From GCA-2746795 sp963747345 (GTDB lineage Bacteria; Chloroflexota; Anaerolineae; Promineifilales; Promineifilaceae), in contig CAVVFA010000030.1 of assembly GCA_963747345.1 (NCBI GenBank), forward strand, positions 346,198 to 410,197: 64,000 bases of DNA, written 5' to 3'. Numbering within the stretch: the first letter of the stretch is position 1; the number at the start of each line of letters is the position of its first letter. This document shows, in pieces, positions 52,523 to 61,513 of this stretch. The translations under genes and the position numbers were made by a program. The notes under the pieces were generated by a model. That model worked only from the letters and a program-made list of their open reading frames with translations, was not told the origin of the DNA and did no database searches.

Positions 52523-52589
52523 TGCAGCGAATTGACGCGAATTTACGCGAAATGGTTTGAATTCGCGAAATTCGCGTCAATTCGCTGCT
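52523..52589. repeat. Near-perfect period-10 hairpin
   Basis: GCAGCGAATTGACGCGAATT and more (28 bp) is matched by a 27-bp reverse complement with a single bulged base across a loop of ten. Inside each arm the unit GCGAATT recurs every 10 bp. The strongest stem in the window. It lies in the 338-bp gap between the DUF4870 gene and fmt, which otherwise shows no gene. Confidence 0.9.
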
Positions 52590-52678
52590 GTCAGGCTAAT
52601 TTTTGGTGAGCATGCAATCGCCCTGACGCCCTGACGATATACTTGCCAACGGCCGTTTCCCCAGTTAGAATGCCCGCT

Positions 52679-53622
52679 ATGAGTAAAATTGTCTTTATGG
52701 GCACACCTGATTTTTCCGTACCCGGTCTAAACGCCTTAATCGAAACCCAGGATGTCGTTGGTGTCGTTACCCAGCCGGATCGTCCAGCCGGGCGGGGGCA
52801 ACAAGTAAAGCCGTCGCCCGTAAAAGTGGCGGCAGAAGCGGCGGGCATTCCCGTTTACCAGCCCAAATCATTACGCAAAGAAGCGGCGGCTGATCCGCTG
52901 CGCGAATGGGCGCCCGATGTCATCATCGTGGCCGCGTTTGGGCAGATTCTGCGCCCCCATGTGTTGGAATTGGCGCCTCACGGCTGCCTCAACATCCATG
53001 CCTCCCTGCTGCCTCGCTGGCGCGGCGCTTCTCCTATTCAACATGCCATCATGTCTGGCGATGCCGAAACGGGCGTTTGTCTGATGCAAATGGATGTGGG
53101 ACTAGACACTGGCCCTGTCTACACCTGTCGCGCCACCCCCATCACGGCTGACGACACCGCCGCCAGCCTTCATGACCGCCTTGCCGAAATTGGCGCAGAC
53201 TTGATGCGCGATTCTTTGGACGACATTCTGGCGGGCAAACTAATCGCCCAGCCACAAGTTGAGGCTGACTTTACATATGCCCCCATGATTGACAAGGAAA
53301 ACGGCCGTTTAGATTGGACAAAATCTGCGGCTGAACTCGACCGTCAAATCCGGGCCATGACACCCTGGCCTGGGGCTTTTACCACCTGGCAGGGGACAGT
53401 CATTAAAATTCATCAAAGCGACACCAAGTGATAAGACCACGCGGCGCTTTGCCCGGGGTTGTGTTGTATGAGGCCGATGAGCGACAAACTTTTGTCGCCA
53501 CTGGTTCTGGCAGTTTGATTTTGGAAACGATTCAACTGGCTGGCAAAAAAGCGATGTCGGCCGCAGATTTTGTGCGTGGTCGCACCGAGTTTGCCGGTAG
53601 TCAACTAGGGGAACCCACATGA
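52679..53622 (+). CDS. fmt: Methionyl-tRNA formyltransferase (frameshifted)
   Basis: Fmt formylates Met-tRNA(fMet) using 10-formyl-THF. The N-terminal domain has IVFMGTPDFSVPGLNALI, the PDRPAGRGQQVKPSPVK loop, the catalytic region NIHASLLPRWRGASPIQHAI (Asn, His) and VCLMQMDVGLDTGPV (Asp). The C-terminal OB-fold part is in another frame after about 53425, with VATGSGSLILETIQLAGKKAM and GSQLG at the end. Total about 314 residues, normal. The stop overlaps the next gene's ATG by four bases (ATGA). The usual partner def is not seen. Confidence 0.93.
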
Positions 53623-54677
53623 AAATTCTCGTTTACGGGGCTGGTGCGGTTGGCGGCTACATCGGTGGTCGTCTCGCGCCAAGCAGGCCACGACGTGACC
53701 TTTATCGTGCGTGAAGTCACCGGCGATGCCATTAACGAACAAGGTTTGTCCATAACCGAAGGTGAGCAAACGGTTCGTGTTCAGCCCCACATCTCCACCT
53801 CCATCGCCCAAACCTTTATCGCCCCAGATGCTAATTTCGATTTGATTATCCTGGGAATGAAAGCATACGACTTGGCCGACGCCATCAATCATCTGGTCGC
53901 TTTCTGCCCGGAGCCGCCCCCGATTTTGACATTGCAGAACGGGATTGGGGTAGAACGGCCGTTAATCGAGCAATTTGGTGCAGATAACCTCATCATTGGC
54001 GCCCTCACCACCCCCGTCAGCAAAACAACCAACAGTCAGATTTTAGTGGAACGGGCAGATCGCGGGCTGACTATCGCGCCCGCCGTCAAAGGCAAAAAAG
54101 TGCAGCAGTGGGACAAACTGCTCAACGATGCCGGTGTGCCCACAGAAAGTTTGCCCGATTACCAGTCGATGAAATGGTCGAAAGCGTTCCTCAACATCGT
54201 GGGCAACGCCACCGCCGCCATACTCAACCGGCCGCCTGGCGTCATCTACAAATCAGACAGCCTCTTCGACCTGGAAAAACGGATGCTGCGTGAAACCCTG
54301 GCGGTGATGAACGCTTCAAGATTAAAGTCATCGACTCTGCCCGGTTCCCCCGCCACCAAAATTTGCCATCGGTGTGCAACGCGCTCCCAACTGTTGCTCA
54401 AACCCATCCTCACCAATGTGGTCACCAAAGGGCGCGGGGACAAAATGCCATCTTTCCAAATTGACTTGATGGCGGGCAGAGGGCAAAACAGAAGTGATCT
54501 ACCACAACGGTGCTATTGCCAAAGCGGGCCGCGCCCGCAACATTCCCACGCCGGTCAACACCGCGCTCACCAACATCCTCGTCGGTCTGGCACGTACAAG
54601 AACTCGACTGGCGCGACTATGACGGCAAACCGGCTAAGTTGTTGGCGGAAGTTAAACGATTTGAAAGTAATCAGTGA
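53619..54677 (+). CDS. Ketopantoate reductase/PanE-ApbA family (frameshifted)
   Basis: A protein of about 345 residues related to 2-dehydropantoate 2-reductase, which uses NADPH to make pantoate for CoA. The Rossmann start KILVYGAGAVGGYIGGRLA is followed after a frame change near 53680 by QAGHDVTFIVRE. LTLQNGIGVERPLIEQFG, the KWSKAFLNIVGNATAAI motif (catalytic Lys and Asn) and, after more shifts near 54310-54390, 54480 and 54590, the C-terminal domain (PSFQIDLMAGRGKTEVIYHNGAI, given as family mark) are recognised. PanE itself or a PanE-like ketoacid reductase cannot be separated. Confidence 0.85.
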
Positions 54678-54727
54678 ACAGTGTTCAGTGATCACATACT
54701 GAACACTGTACACTGTAAACTGTTTAC
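54667..54727. repeat. Period-7 CAGTGAA/TTCACTG hairpin
   Basis: AATCAGTGAACAGTGTTCAG and its complement ACTGAACACTGTACACTGTA face each other between the stop codons of the reductase and the convergent crotonase. Same family as 84-142 and 11996-12032, here in complete hairpin form. Confidence 0.75.
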
Positions 54728-55515
54728 TTTCCTTTCCACACCGGCGGCCGTTTCATCATAAACGCCTGCGCCCCTTCCATAAAATCTTCGGTAGCAAATA
54801 GCTGGCTTTGTGCCCAGCCTTCCAGCATCAGGCCGCGATCTACGTCGCTGAGGCCGTCAATGACCCGTTTTGCCATGCCGACGGCAAGCGGTGCGCCCTG
54901 GTTGATTTCGGCGGCCAGTTCTTCCCCTTTTGTCAGCAACTGGTCTTCTGCCACCACGTAGTTGACGATACCCCACGCTTCTGCCTGCGCCGCCTCAATC
55001 TGCTTGCCGGTGAAGATGAGTTCTTTGGCGCGGGAGGGACCGACGAGGCGCGTCAGGCGGGTGGTGCCGCCCACGTCGGGGATCATGCCCAGGCGGGATT
55101 CGGGCAGGCCGAGCAGGGTGCCTGCGGTGGCGATGCGGAAATCGCAGGCCAGCGCCAGTTCCATCGCCAGACCGAGGCAGTAGCCATGCAGGAGGGCGAT
55201 GGTGGGCAGTTCCAGCCGTTCCAGATTGGTGAGCACGCTCTGGAAATCGTCGGTGATGCGGCGCATCCGCGTTTGCCAATGGGGGCCGTATTCGCTGGCG
55301 AGACCGAGCAAACTGCTGACATCGATGCCAGCGGAGAATGCTTTGCCTTCGCCGCGAATGAGGACGGCGCGGATGTCGGGGGTGCGGTTGGCCTGGGTAA
55401 CGGCCGTTTCCAGTTGCGCAAACATTTCCATATTGATGGCGTTGCGTTTGTCGGGTCGGTTGAGAATAATTTCAAAAAGTGTGCCGCGTTGTTGGGTGAG
55501 AACGAGTTCGGTCAT
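54724..55515 (-). CDS. Enoyl-CoA hydratase/isomerase family protein
   Basis: A 263-residue crotonase-fold protein. Oxyanion-hole segments are GEGKAFSAGIDVSSL and HGYCLGLAMELALACDFRIA. The second catalytic Glu region is LPESRLGMIPDVGGTTRL; the first Glu position (ELALACD) is Glu/Ala-rich as in hydratases. RVIDGLSDVDRGLMLEG and the acidic MEGAQAFMMKRPPVWKG end follow. Likely in fatty acid or amino acid beta-oxidation. No other oxidation genes are adjacent, so its substrate is open. Confidence 0.92.
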   Translation of the reverse strand: MTELVLTQQRGTLFEIILNRPDKRNAINMEMFAQLETAVTQANRTPDIRAVLIRGEGKAFSAGIDVSSLLGLASEYGPHWQTRMRRITDDFQSVLTNLERLELPTIALLHGYCLGLAMELALACDFRIATAGTLLGLPESRLGMIPDVGGTTRLTRLVGPSRAKELIFTGKQIEAAQAEAWGIVNYVVAEDQLLTKGEELAAEINQGAPLAVGMAKRVIDGLSDVDRGLMLEGWAQSQLFATEDFMEGAQAFMMKRPPVWKGK

Positions 55516-55905
55516 GGGGCTGCCTCCGGTTGTGGGAATTTAGGGGAAGGGTAGCAAGAGATGGGGAAATGGACAAGAAAAAACGCGACTATTGGGGGCG
55601 CAACCCATTCATAGGGCAGCGTATGACAAAACTCCTGCTAATCTGTGACTTTTGTCAGGATGTCAACGCTGCCCTTTTTGAGTATGCTATGGGGCATGTC
55701 GTTGTTTACAGTGGGAAGGGAGAGGCTGGAAAACGGCCGTTACTTCCCATCATTATTTATACAGGATGCCAAACCATGCAGAAAAGCAAACTCAGCAGCG
55801 GCCTAAACGACCAGAATCAGATAGTTAGCCAGCAAATTTGCGGTATAAAACGCTTTCCTTCTCTTTATAACGCAAATTTGCGTCATAAAACTCATATACA
55901 GCATA
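55516..55905. other. Intergenic region with structured element and paired GCAAATTTGC boxes
   Basis: No convincing gene. 55613-55679 folds into a long stem (AGGGCAGCGT-ATGACA with TGTCA-ACGCTGCCCT) followed by TTTTT, so it is a terminator or small structured RNA on the plus strand. 55832-55850 and 55872-55890 are direct repeats of GCAAATTTGCG..ATAAAA, 40 bp apart, each holding a palindrome, a possible pair of protein-binding sites. An AACGGCCGTT lies at 55731. Confidence 0.45.
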
Positions 55906-56608
55906 TTAGTCGGCTCGGCAGGTCAAATTGTTGATTAAATCGCCTAAACCACTGCCTCTGGCAGTGGAACAAGTAAAGGTTCTACCAGTGTATTGAGTAT
56001 GACGAGTATTATGTTTCTACCTAGAAGGTGCAACTAATAGGAGAAATAAAATGACTCGTCAATTTAAGAGACTAGCGCACTCGTTATATGAGTGCAAATA
56101 TCATATCGTATTTTGTCCAAAGTATCGGTACAAAATATTGAGAGACGAAGTAGCCAAGTATGTTGAGCGAAAAATCCATGTACTGTGTAGCCAAAAAGAT
56201 GATGTAGAAGTAATCGCAATCAATGTTCAACCAGACCATGTACATTTAGTGGTCTCGATTCCTCCCAAGTATGCTGTGTCGCAGTTCATGGGATTTCTGA
56301 AGGGAAAATTGGCATTGGATCTATTTGACCACTATCCAGAACTACGCAAAAAGTATTGGGGCCAACACGTCTGGTCACGTGGCTACTGTGTCAGTACTGT
56401 CGGCCTGGATGAAGAACGAATCAGGAAATATGTGAAGTGGCAGAATCAAAAAAGTGAAGATTCTGAAGCGACACAAGGTAGATTGTTTGATTAGGTAGGT
56501 AATAGCGCACCTTCTAGGTGCATTGCTTCAAGCCACCCCCTTTGGGGGTGGTCATTGACTTTTACCCCTATATTACATAACGGGAGTTGTGGAGTAAACG
56601 AAACAGCC
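55906..56608 (+). mobile_element. IS200/IS605-type element inserted in a mini-cassette
   Basis: The IS proper runs from near the hairpin CCACTGCC-TCT-GGCAGTGG (55949-55967) to the hairpin CCACCCCC-TTT-GGGGGTGG (56533-56551), the usual subterminal single-strand structures of this family. A CCTAGAAGGTGC/GCACCTTCTAGG pair (about 56022, 56507) flanks tnpA. The flanking DNA (55906-55921 and 56564-56608) matches 59004-59082, so the IS split a copy of the mini-cassette found intact there. Confidence 0.8.
56051..56494 (+). CDS. tnpA: IS200/IS605 transposase TnpA
   Basis: A 147-residue Y1 HUH transposase. The start QFKRLAHSLYECKYHIVFCPKYR is typical; the HUH motif is in NVQPDHVHLVVSIP, and the catalytic Tyr is expected in VWSRGYCVSTVG. 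It moves as single-stranded circles, recognises subterminal hairpins and does not make target duplications. The family length is about 140-155 residues and the reading frame is intact, so it may be active. No TnpB follows. The ATG has GGAGAA upstream. Confidence 0.95.
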   Translation: MTRQFKRLAHSLYECKYHIVFCPKYRYKILRDEVAKYVERKIHVLCSQKDDVEVIAINVQPDHVHLVVSIPPKYAVSQFMGFLKGKLALDLFDHYPELRKKYWGQHVWSRGYCVSTVGLDEERIRKYVKWQNQKSEDSEATQGRLFD

Positions 56609-56692
56609 GTTTAACTACCGATGAAACCGACGCGATGAAAATTTTGAAAAACGGCCGTTGCTGCATGGCGCAGCTTATCTCATTTGTTAGAC
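56609..56692. other. attC: attC-like site A
   Basis: Starts GTTTAAC (consensus RYYYAAC) and ends GTTAGAC (consensus GTTRRRY). The inner part has CCGACGCG facing TGGCGCAGC, with extra unpaired bases. The terminal loop contains AACGGCCGTT. Nearly identical to site D over about 45 bp. Confidence 0.7.
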
Positions 56693-56726
56693 CTTAAATA
56701 GAACTTCTTACATGAGATCGAAATCC

Positions 56727-57939
56727 ATGAATCTTGAATCCCAAATCCGACCTGAACTTTGGGTAGCCATCTCCCATTCATATGAATCGGAAAACTACAC
56801 ACATGCCATTAAGGATGCAATGTCGTTTGTCACTGATATTCTACGTGATAAAACCGGCCTTGATGGAGATGGGAAAGAATTGGTGGGAAAAGCTTGGGGT
56901 TTAGTGCTGGAAAACCGCCAAAGCTTCAAATTAACAAGCTACAAACCGAAACGGAACGAAATATTCAGATTGGTCTTCAAGAAGTATTACGAGGAATGTA
57001 TAGCCTTATACGCAACCCGCGAAATCACGAGCGGCTTAATGATACTAGGAATTCGGCCGATGCTATCATTTTATTTGTAGATTACCTGCTAACTTTCTTA
57101 GGGGAACTCCAGCAGTCTTTCACTATTCAAGGTTTTTTGGCTTTTGTAACAGACCGTTATTTCGTCCAGGATAGAGAGTACGTTGATGAATTGGTTCAAA
57201 AGATTCCTGTAAGAAAGCGAGTAGACACTTTGGTTGCTATATACCGAGAGAAAACATGGGTGTTTTCAGATAACCTTCGGTTAACAATTGGTGCTATTGT
57301 AGACAAACTCGCTGAGCCAGAAATAAGCGAGTTTTTAACCGTTGTTTCGGATGAATTATTGTTTACTGACAAAGATACGGATGTCAGCTTAATCTTAAAA
57401 TTTCTGCCTTCGCACCTATGGCCTAGATTGGAGAAAATGCCACGATTAAGAGTCGAAGGTATGTTGACAGAATCTATTAGTAACGCATGGTACTTTCCCG
57501 ACAAGCGAAAAACTACTAACCCGGCTGCCACTTGGGCGCCAAATGTCACGAAGTATTTCTTACGAAAAAAGAATCTGGGCACTGTATTGATAAAAAAACT
57601 CAGAAGCGAAGATTTTGACCATCATAACTTCGTTGGTCAATACATGATGTATACATTGGAAGACATATTCACTGAAGAGAAAGAAATAAAAACATGTGTC
57701 GACGCTATATCAACTTCCCTTGAAAGAGGCGATGAGATTTTTAAAGGACAAACTTTGTTCTTTCATGACTCGCCATTCTTCCTCAATATGGAGGGCATGC
57801 GTGGAAAGACTACTTTTCTCTCACCGATCCTGATAATCCAGAAATCTTTCTTGAAGATGGTAGGCACGTTTCAGGAAAGTTTCTAGCTCAAGACAATCCG
57901 GCAGGTGAAGTGATTGAAGAAGATGATATTCCCTTTTAA
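56727..57939 (+). CDS. HEPN/Ymh (TIGR02391)-domain protein (frameshifted cassette gene)
   Basis: A protein of about 400 residues after joining frames (changes near 56895 and 57795). The first about 110 residues match the Ymh/TIGR02391-type domain: ELWVAISHSYESENYTHAI, DKTGLDGDGKELVGKAWG, IQIGLQEVLRGMYSLIRNPRNHE. The last has R-x4-H (RNPRNH), the catalytic pattern of HEPN ribonucleases. The remaining 280 residues are an unrecognised helical domain ending GKFLAQDNPAGEVIEEDD. It is the cargo of the first complete cassette, between attC-like sites A and B. A defence or abortive-infection role is inferred from the domain. Confidence 0.7.
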
Positions 57940-57952
57940 ATATGACAGCGTG

Positions 57953-58063
57953 GTCTAACAAACCTTCCACCTGACGCTGGCGCGAAGTCTCGGACGGCTT
58001 GCTACTTGGTTAATGGCAAAGGTTTTAGTGACCCGCGCAGCGCGCCTGAACCTGGCGTTAGGT
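57953..58063. other. attC: attC-like site B
   Basis: Starts GTCTAAC and ends GTTAGGT, both exact fits to the attC core consensus. Between them CACCTGACGCTGGCGCG faces CGCGCAGCGCGCCTGAACC, an imperfect complement with bulges. Length 111 nt, within the normal attC range. Immediately follows the stop of the HEPN gene. Confidence 0.85.
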
Positions 58064-58134
58064 GCCAAAGCAATGCCACGAAGGATATAAGTTTTTGTAA
58101 CTGTGATTTGGGAAAGTCGCCAGGAATAACTTTT

Positions 58135-58884
58135 ATGTCACTAGATGTGTCCAAACTATGGGAGATCAATATTGCTTTTCTTTGGGGTGACGAATTTGTC
58201 ACTGGTTTAGAAGCATTTTTGCAGCATAGTAGCGTAGTAACAATTCTGGATAGTTGCGGTGGGGTCCGGATTTCCTAGCATCAATTTGGCGCAACGCGGC
58301 TGGGATATTACTTATGTCGACGGTAATGAAGTTATGCTGGCTCAATTTTTGCAAAACAAAGAGAAACAAGGTGTAGAAATTCCTTCTTATTTAGCCAATT
58401 GGCAAACACTGAGCGCCACCATTTCGAAAAAGTTTGATACTATTTTGTGTCGGGGCAATTACTCATTTATGTAGATTCTTGGGATAATGACCATATCAGC
58501 CGAGATGCCCCAAAAGACATCGAAAAATCACTGATAGAATTCCACCGTTTACTCGACGATGAGGGTTTCTTGTATGTTGATATCATCAACAAGAATGAGT
58601 ATTTCCAGCCGCAATATCCCCTTATTGAAGAATTAGGTAAGAGAGAAATCAATGGGCAGGAAATCGAAATAACTTGGTTTGTGCATCATGACTACTCAAA
58701 GCGGGTTCGGACGGTTAGGTCAGTCATGTATATCGATGGCGAAGAACACAACTACAGCTATTACAGTTATTTACTTTTACATGATGAATTAATCGCACTG
58801 CTCCAAAAATCAGGTTTCAGTCATGTTGAAGAAGCTACGATTGCGGGAGAAAAGAGTTATACTGTTTTTACTGCGAAAAAATGA
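58135..58884 (+). CDS. SAM-dependent methyltransferase (frameshifted cassette gene)
   Basis: A protein of about 248 residues. The N-terminus is SLDVSKLWEINIAFLWGDEFVTG; motif I is VTILDSCGG-GFPSINLAQRGWDITYVDGN, interrupted by a frame change near 58265; a second change lies near 58455 (FDTILCRGNS, then LIYVDSWDNDHIS). Motif VI and the substrate part follow (LLDDEGFLYVDIINKNE, GEEHNYSYYSYLLLHDELIALLQKSGF). It resembles glycine/sarcosine-type small-molecule methyltransferases. The cargo of the second cassette; it ends nine bases before attC-like site C. No AACGGCCGTT. Confidence 0.78.
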
Positions 58885-58891
58885 GTTTGGC

Positions 58892-59009
58892 ATCTAACCC
58901 TGCGCTAACCCTGACCCGGCTGTCGCTGCGCTCTCGCCGTGGTCGGCCAAAAATCCTTGTCGGCAGAGTCTTGGGTCGAAATCGCCGGGCAGGTTACGCA
59001 AAGTTAGTC
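58892..59009. other. attC: attC-like site C
   Basis: Starts ATCTAAC (fits RYYYAAC) and ends GTTAGTC (one mismatch). The arms TCTAACCCTGCGCTAACCCTGA and the reverse complement of CAGGTTACGCAAAGTTAG match closely with single extra bases, as expected for a folded attC with extrahelical bases. Length 118 nt. Confidence 0.8.
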
Positions 59010-59082
59010 GGCTCGGCAGTTAACATAACTCGTTTGTACCCCCGTATTACTAGACGGGGGTTGTGGCGTGAACGAAACGACC
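59010..59082. other. Gene-less mini-cassette
   Basis: 73 bp between attC-like sites C and D with no ORF. It holds a hairpin ACCCCCGT...GACGGGGGT, and the outer ends GTTAGTCGG / CCGACTAAC are also complementary. A second copy flanks the IS200 element at 55906-56608. Confidence 0.55.
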
Positions 59083-59165
59083 GACTAACTACCGATGAAA
59101 CCGACGCGATGAAAATTTTGGAAAACGGCCGTTACCGGATGGCGCGGCTTTCTGATTTGTTAGGC
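59083..59165. other. attC: attC-like site D
   Basis: Starts GACTAAC (one mismatch) and ends GTTAGGC (exact). The arm CTAACTACCGATGAAACCGA pairs imperfectly with the GGCGCGGCTTTCTGATTTGTTAG side, and an extra A gives the expected bulge (CCGACGCG against CCGCGCC). AACGGCCGTT lies in the apical part. Confidence 0.75.
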
Positions 59166-59208
59166 ATATCTTGTGTAACTCTTCTGAATAAGTTTCACTT
59201 AGCATCAT

Positions 59209-60663
59209 GAGGGTCGGCGTTAACATAACGCTAACTCACGGAGCCCGTGCTTGAGATTTAATCTTGCGAACACGCTGTAAGGCACGGGCATTGATAACAA
59301 TGTATGTCAGCGTGTTCAGATTAACAACTGAATGAATGTTACGTACTCTGGGTCGCTCGATTCCAAAATCTTTAGCTTGGCTGTTAATGCGTTCAGATGC
59401 AGTTCGCTGCTTGTAAAGCTGTTTATATGCATCCGATTGGCGGTCAATCTGAACACGCATCCAGCCGCCAGCTTCAATATTGATGTGTTTGACACAGCCA
59501 ATACCCTTAGAAAATTGCATGTGGTCACAGGAATCAGCGGTCTTGTTCGGAAATAGTTTGGGGCAGCGCAGCATTTGTGCTCGGTAGCCTTGAGTATGAG
59601 CGTATTCATAAGAAGGTACCATTTCCAGACCGTGTGTACAAAGATGAAAACCACCTGCGCCTAATTTGGGATGTGCATGACCGCGTAAATTAAGTGGAAT
59701 GGCAGCCATCCCACCTGCTTCAGCAAAAGGCTGATAGATATGCCAGGCATCAAAAGCGGCATCAGCGGCAAAGAAATGAGGGCGAAACCCGATAGTGGCT
59801 ACTAATCGCTCATATAGCGGGGCGAAATAAGTGGGATTGGTTTCGTTGAAGGGTTGGGTATTCGGCCAGAACGACATCGCCGTACTTCGGATCGGTAGCG
59901 GCCATGATTCCGCTGCCATAACCCCACAGATATTCCTTCTCGACTTTGGGCAGTTGCTTGCCTTCTTTATCCTGATTGCTGCGGCTAACACCTAGGCTGC
60001 AGTCCGGGTCGCCACTCGGCTGTGCTTCAACGTAGCGGTGGGTAACGAATTCACGTGGGTTATTTTCTTTGACCCATGCGTAGATATGCTTGATGTCAGA
60101 TAGCGGATGTGACGCCCGATCCCGGAATTTCATCCTGGAGGTCATGGACTGTTTTCCGAAACATGTCTTGGAAAATGTCGTTATCCATCACTTGCTGCTT
60201 ATGTCTGAGCCAACGGTCGCAGCGGGACTGTTTCCTCAACATCAAAGCCGTGGGCAGGGTCTTTGCCCCTTCGGGGTGGAAACCCAGTTCCAATACCAAC
60301 AGGGGATGGTTAACTAAAAAGCGGCGTAGGTCTGTTACATAATCGAATTTTTCGTATTTCTTGACCAGCAACGCTTTGACATACGCCTTTTCTGGATGTG
60401 GTTGTGAGCCAGGCCAGGGTTTAGCTTCATCCCTTTCGGGTACTTGACTCCAATCAAGTAAGGCGAAAAAAGGCACGATACTCCTGGACAACTGGGTCGC
60501 AAGCCATCAGTCGGTTAATAATTGATTGTTCAAGTGCGTTAACAGACGTTATCATTGGGTTGCTCCTTTTCAGTTTGGTTTGTAGACACTTTCCAGTCTG
60601 AATGGGAGCAACTATTTTTGCAAGTCTTATATCAAGTCTTATATTATGTTAAATCCGACCCTC
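59209..60663 (-). mobile_element. DDE-type insertion sequence with 6-bp target duplication
   Basis: The ends begin GAGGGTCGG(C/A)(G/T)TTAACATAA and are inverted repeats (17 of 19 matching in the inner part). Flanks carry CATCAT at 59203-59208 and at 60664-60669, a 6-bp target duplication. Total length about 1455 bp. It landed exactly upstream of the ATG of the EAD1-like cassette gene, which the duplication leaves intact (CATCATG). Confidence 0.88.
59236..60555 (-). CDS. IS1182/ISNCY-like DDE transposase (frameshifted)
   Basis: About 440 residues over at least four frames. The N-terminus (ITSVNALEQSIINRLMACD) joins EYRAFFALLDWSQVP if the T6 run near 60467-60472 loses one T. Middle parts are FDYVTDLRRFLVNHPLL and YVEAQPSGDPDCSLGVSRS. 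The C-terminal DDE region includes PHFFAADAAFDAWHIYQPF (Asp), GYRAQMLRCPKLFP and QRTASERINSQAKDFGIERPRVR (given as family mark, with the Glu). The transposase group is inferred from these patterns. Frame changes may be sequence error or real decay. Confidence 0.85.
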
Positions 60664-60667
60664 CATC

Positions 60668-61103
60668 ATGAAAGAAAAAGAAAATCTATCGCAATTACGA
60701 CAATTTATTGTGACTTTACTTCAATGATAGTGAATTGAGAGACCTATCATTCAATCTTCAAATCGATTATGATGGTCTACTAGGTTCTAGCAAGGCAGAT
60801 AAAGCACGTGAACTGGTAGATTATATGTGGCGTCGTGATCGTATTGATGTTTTAATCGAAACCGTTTCTCAACTGCGTCCGGGTTCAGGCTTGCCTGTTG
60901 AAGTAAAAACCAACAAACAAGACGAGTTAAACAATGTATATGAACTTGGCAAACACCAAATGTATTTAAATCGCCACGACATCTTCTGGATACCTTTTAA
61001 TAAACGCGTCAGACATAAATTTTGGGTATGTGGAACTTCTTTAGTAGGAGTTATTGAAAGGGGATTGATACAAAAGTACTTTGAAGAAACGAATCAGAGA
61101 TAG
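60668..61103 (+). CDS. EAD1-like effector-associated domain protein (frameshifted)
   Basis: About 144 residues. The first 70 (KEKENLSQLRQFIVT-YFNDSELRDL, SFNLQIDYDGLLGSSKADKA, RELVDYMWRRDRIDVLIETV and the RP end) match the effector-associated domain EAD1 pattern, a death-fold-like adaptor found in bacterial conflict and signalling systems. One T removed near 60718 joins the N-terminal Met part to the rest. The C-terminal 70 residues (EVKTNKQDELNNVYELGKHQMYL, WVCGTSLVGVIERGLIQKYF) are unrecognised. It heads a three-gene cassette with an unknown protein and a Nudix protein. An IS sits directly upstream. Confidence 0.7.
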
Positions 61104-61140
61104 TAAAGTGCTCTCTCATGTGCTAAAGAGGGGTTTTTAT

Positions 61141-61505
61141 CATGACAGCAATTAGAGAAATATGACAAACTTGCTGATGCCGGATTGGTAGCCAATAAGA
61201 TAGAACTGGCTAAGACTTCATATCAAAAACTTGAAGAAATCATCTATGGATATGTACCAAATCCTGAGAAATACTTGAAGCAATATACTGGGATAATGTA
61301 TTCAAACATCACTATTTTTTGATGATGATGCGTTTATTTCCTTTTACGATAGCACTCGGGTTCCGGAGAATCAAGTTTTGCATTGCACTTCAATAAGAAT
61401 TTCAATGAACGAGGTTATCGGAAAATTGAAGAAGAATTTTTGAAGATGTGGGATGCTGATAGTGATTTTGGAACCAAAAAGAAGAAAAAAGAGGAACCAG
61501 TATAA
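61141..61505 (+). CDS. Small charged protein of unknown function (frameshifted)
   Basis: About 118 residues after joining frames near 61155, 61285 and 61360: a helical start (QLEKYDKLADAGLVANKIEL, then KTSYQKLEEIIYGYVPNPEKYL), YWDNVFKHHYF, FDDDAFISFYDSTS, FALHFNKNFNERGYRKIEEEF and a Lys-rich tail ending KKKEEPV. I do not recognise the family. It follows the EAD1-like gene by about 40 bp and precedes the Nudix gene by about 10 bp, so the three likely form one operon. Confidence 0.5.
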
Positions 61506-61513
61506 TTGTTTTG

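Noticed and set aside
55530..55934. 134-codon frame before the IS200 element
   Set aside because: It crosses a hairpin, an AACGGCCGTT and repeat boxes, and shows no protein-like composition.
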